Shown one piece after another: positions 63,387 to 64,000 of a stretch of 64,000 bases of DNA. Below the pieces are notes generated by a model. It did not search any database. It was not told the DNA's origin and saw only the letters and a list, made by a program, of their open reading frames with translations. Every line of letters starts with the position of its first letter. Position 1 is the first letter of the stretch. This stretch comes from Natrinema longum (lineage in GTDB: Archaea; Halobacteriota; Halobacteria; Halobacteriales; Natrialbaceae), in the NCBI RefSeq assembly GCF_017352095.1, contig NZ_CP071463.1:2418001-2482000 (forward strand), read 5' to 3'. Made by a program: the position numbers and the translations under genes.

Positions 63387-64000
63387 ATGGTCGAGGACCC
63401 GTCGCTTCGAGCGCGATTGCCGGAGAACTGGCAGCGGGTGTTCACGACGCGGATCGCCATCGTCCTCGTTCTGCTCGTTGCCTTGCTTTCGGTCGCCACT
63501 GCGGTCATCAATATCGGGACCGAGACCGTCTACGGGCCACTTGCGGAGTACATCCCCGAGGCCGTCCAGGACGCTGCCGGCTTCACCGGCGCACTCACCG
63601 GATTCCTGATGGTCGGCAGTGCGCTCGCACTCCGGCGCGGACTCAGAGCCGGCTGGTGGGCAACGCTCTTTCTCTTGCCCCTGACCGCAGCGCAGGGACT
63701 GCTCCAGACCAGCCAGTACTCGGTCCCGCTGGTCGTCGTCTCACTGCTCGCGATTCCGCTCCTCCTGCTTACGCGCAAGCGATTCGACAAACCCCTCTCG
63801 CTTACGACGACGCAGATCGCGGCCGGCTCCGCACTCGTCGGCGTGCAACTCTACGGGACCATCGGCGGCTACGCCCTCAGGGAGCACTTCGACGGGATCA
63901 ACAACATCCTCGACGCCTTCTACTTCACGCTGATTACCTCGAGTACGGTGGGATACGGCGACGTGACGCCGAACGCGGAGTCGGTCCAGGGGATGTTGTT
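63387..64000 (+). CDS. Potassium channel protein, C-terminus beyond window
   Basis: Partial gene, 204 codons plus two bases, open to the window end. The start MVEDPSLRARLPENWQRVFTTR is followed by about five or six transmembrane helices and a pore with the selectivity filter TVGYGD (residues 187-192) in FTLITSSTVGYGDVTPNAES. The filter defines a K+ channel. The rest, probably TrkA-N/C cytoplasmic domains, lies past the window. It is divergent from the TrkA-C pair. The ATG at 63387 is preceded by an AT-rich GTTTAACTAACACC about 30 bases upstream. Confidence 0.92.
   Translation, partial: MVEDPSLRARLPENWQRVFTTRIAIVLVLLVALLSVATAVINIGTETVYGPLAEYIPEAVQDAAGFTGALTGFLMVGSALALRRGLRAGWWATLFLLPLTAAQGLLQTSQYSVPLVVVSLLAIPLLLLTRKRFDKPLSLTTTQIAAGSALVGVQLYGTIGGYALREHFDGINNILDAFYFTLITSSTVGYGDVTPNAESVQGML

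Overview
The window is haloarchaeal chromosomal DNA. It is GC-rich with acidic proteins, many genes have a TATA-like box about 25-30 bases before the start codon (a leaderless arrangement), and it holds one complete archaeal rRNA operon in the order 16S - tRNA-Ala(TGC) - 23S - 5S - tRNA-Cys(GCA). F420-related genes, GatD, an MfnA-type decarboxylase, a SAMP1-like protein, Tat-dependent lipoproteins and aIF1/SUI1 all fit Halobacteria. The 16S sequence and dispersed elements suggest the Natrialbales (Natrinema/Haloterrigena-like), but that is an impression and not an alignment.

Layout. 1-9100: a small zinc-finger protein next to a palindromic element, acyl-CoA dehydrogenase, tyrosyl-tRNA synthetase, two membrane proteins, two histidine kinases and 6-phosphogluconate dehydrogenase. 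9089-16100: a DEVH helicase, then an iron-siderophore ABC uptake locus (two substrate-binding lipoproteins, one frameshifted; ATPase; permease) with three TTTAGG-N4-CCTAAA palindromes of the DtxR/IdeR type, and a cupin. 16340-22400: a cold-shock protein, an Lrp/AsnC regulator with a shared divergent operator, then dabB-dabA (energised inorganic-carbon uptake) facing a beta-carbonic anhydrase. 22531-24357: an oxidoreductase and a PadR regulator. 24450-30608: rRNA leader promoters, rRNA operon with both processing stems, terminator, tRNA-Cys, a decayed array of tRNA-Lys-tail repeats, and tRNA-Lys(TTT) on the minus strand.

30688-36764: small haloarchaea-specific proteins, a multiply broken DUF892 ferritin-like pseudogene, RimI-type acetyltransferase, a DUF5810/DUF5809-like pair, NUDIX, rhodanese and SUI1. 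36920-41282: a translationally coupled MoxR-DUF58-transglutaminase operon. 41581-44802: second cold-shock gene, zinc ribbon, Mer-like F420 oxidoreductase coupled to cofE, cupin. 44880-48592: hyuA-hyuB. 48774-55993: NUDIX-eIF2B-like fusion, D-2-hydroxyacid dehydrogenase, EngB, a DUF389 membrane protein, a Nog1-type GTPase and small membrane proteins. 56105-64000: mfnA, gatD, acetyltransferase, SAMP1-like modifier, two TrkA-C membrane proteins and the start of a K+ channel cut by the window end.

The most notable features are the DAB/carbonic-anhydrase cluster in a likely heterotroph, a palindromic dispersed element whose two copies show compensatory arm changes, the tRNA-Lys-tail repeat array, and the channel/TrkA-C/SAMP cluster. 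I see no CRISPR array and no intact transposase or integrase.
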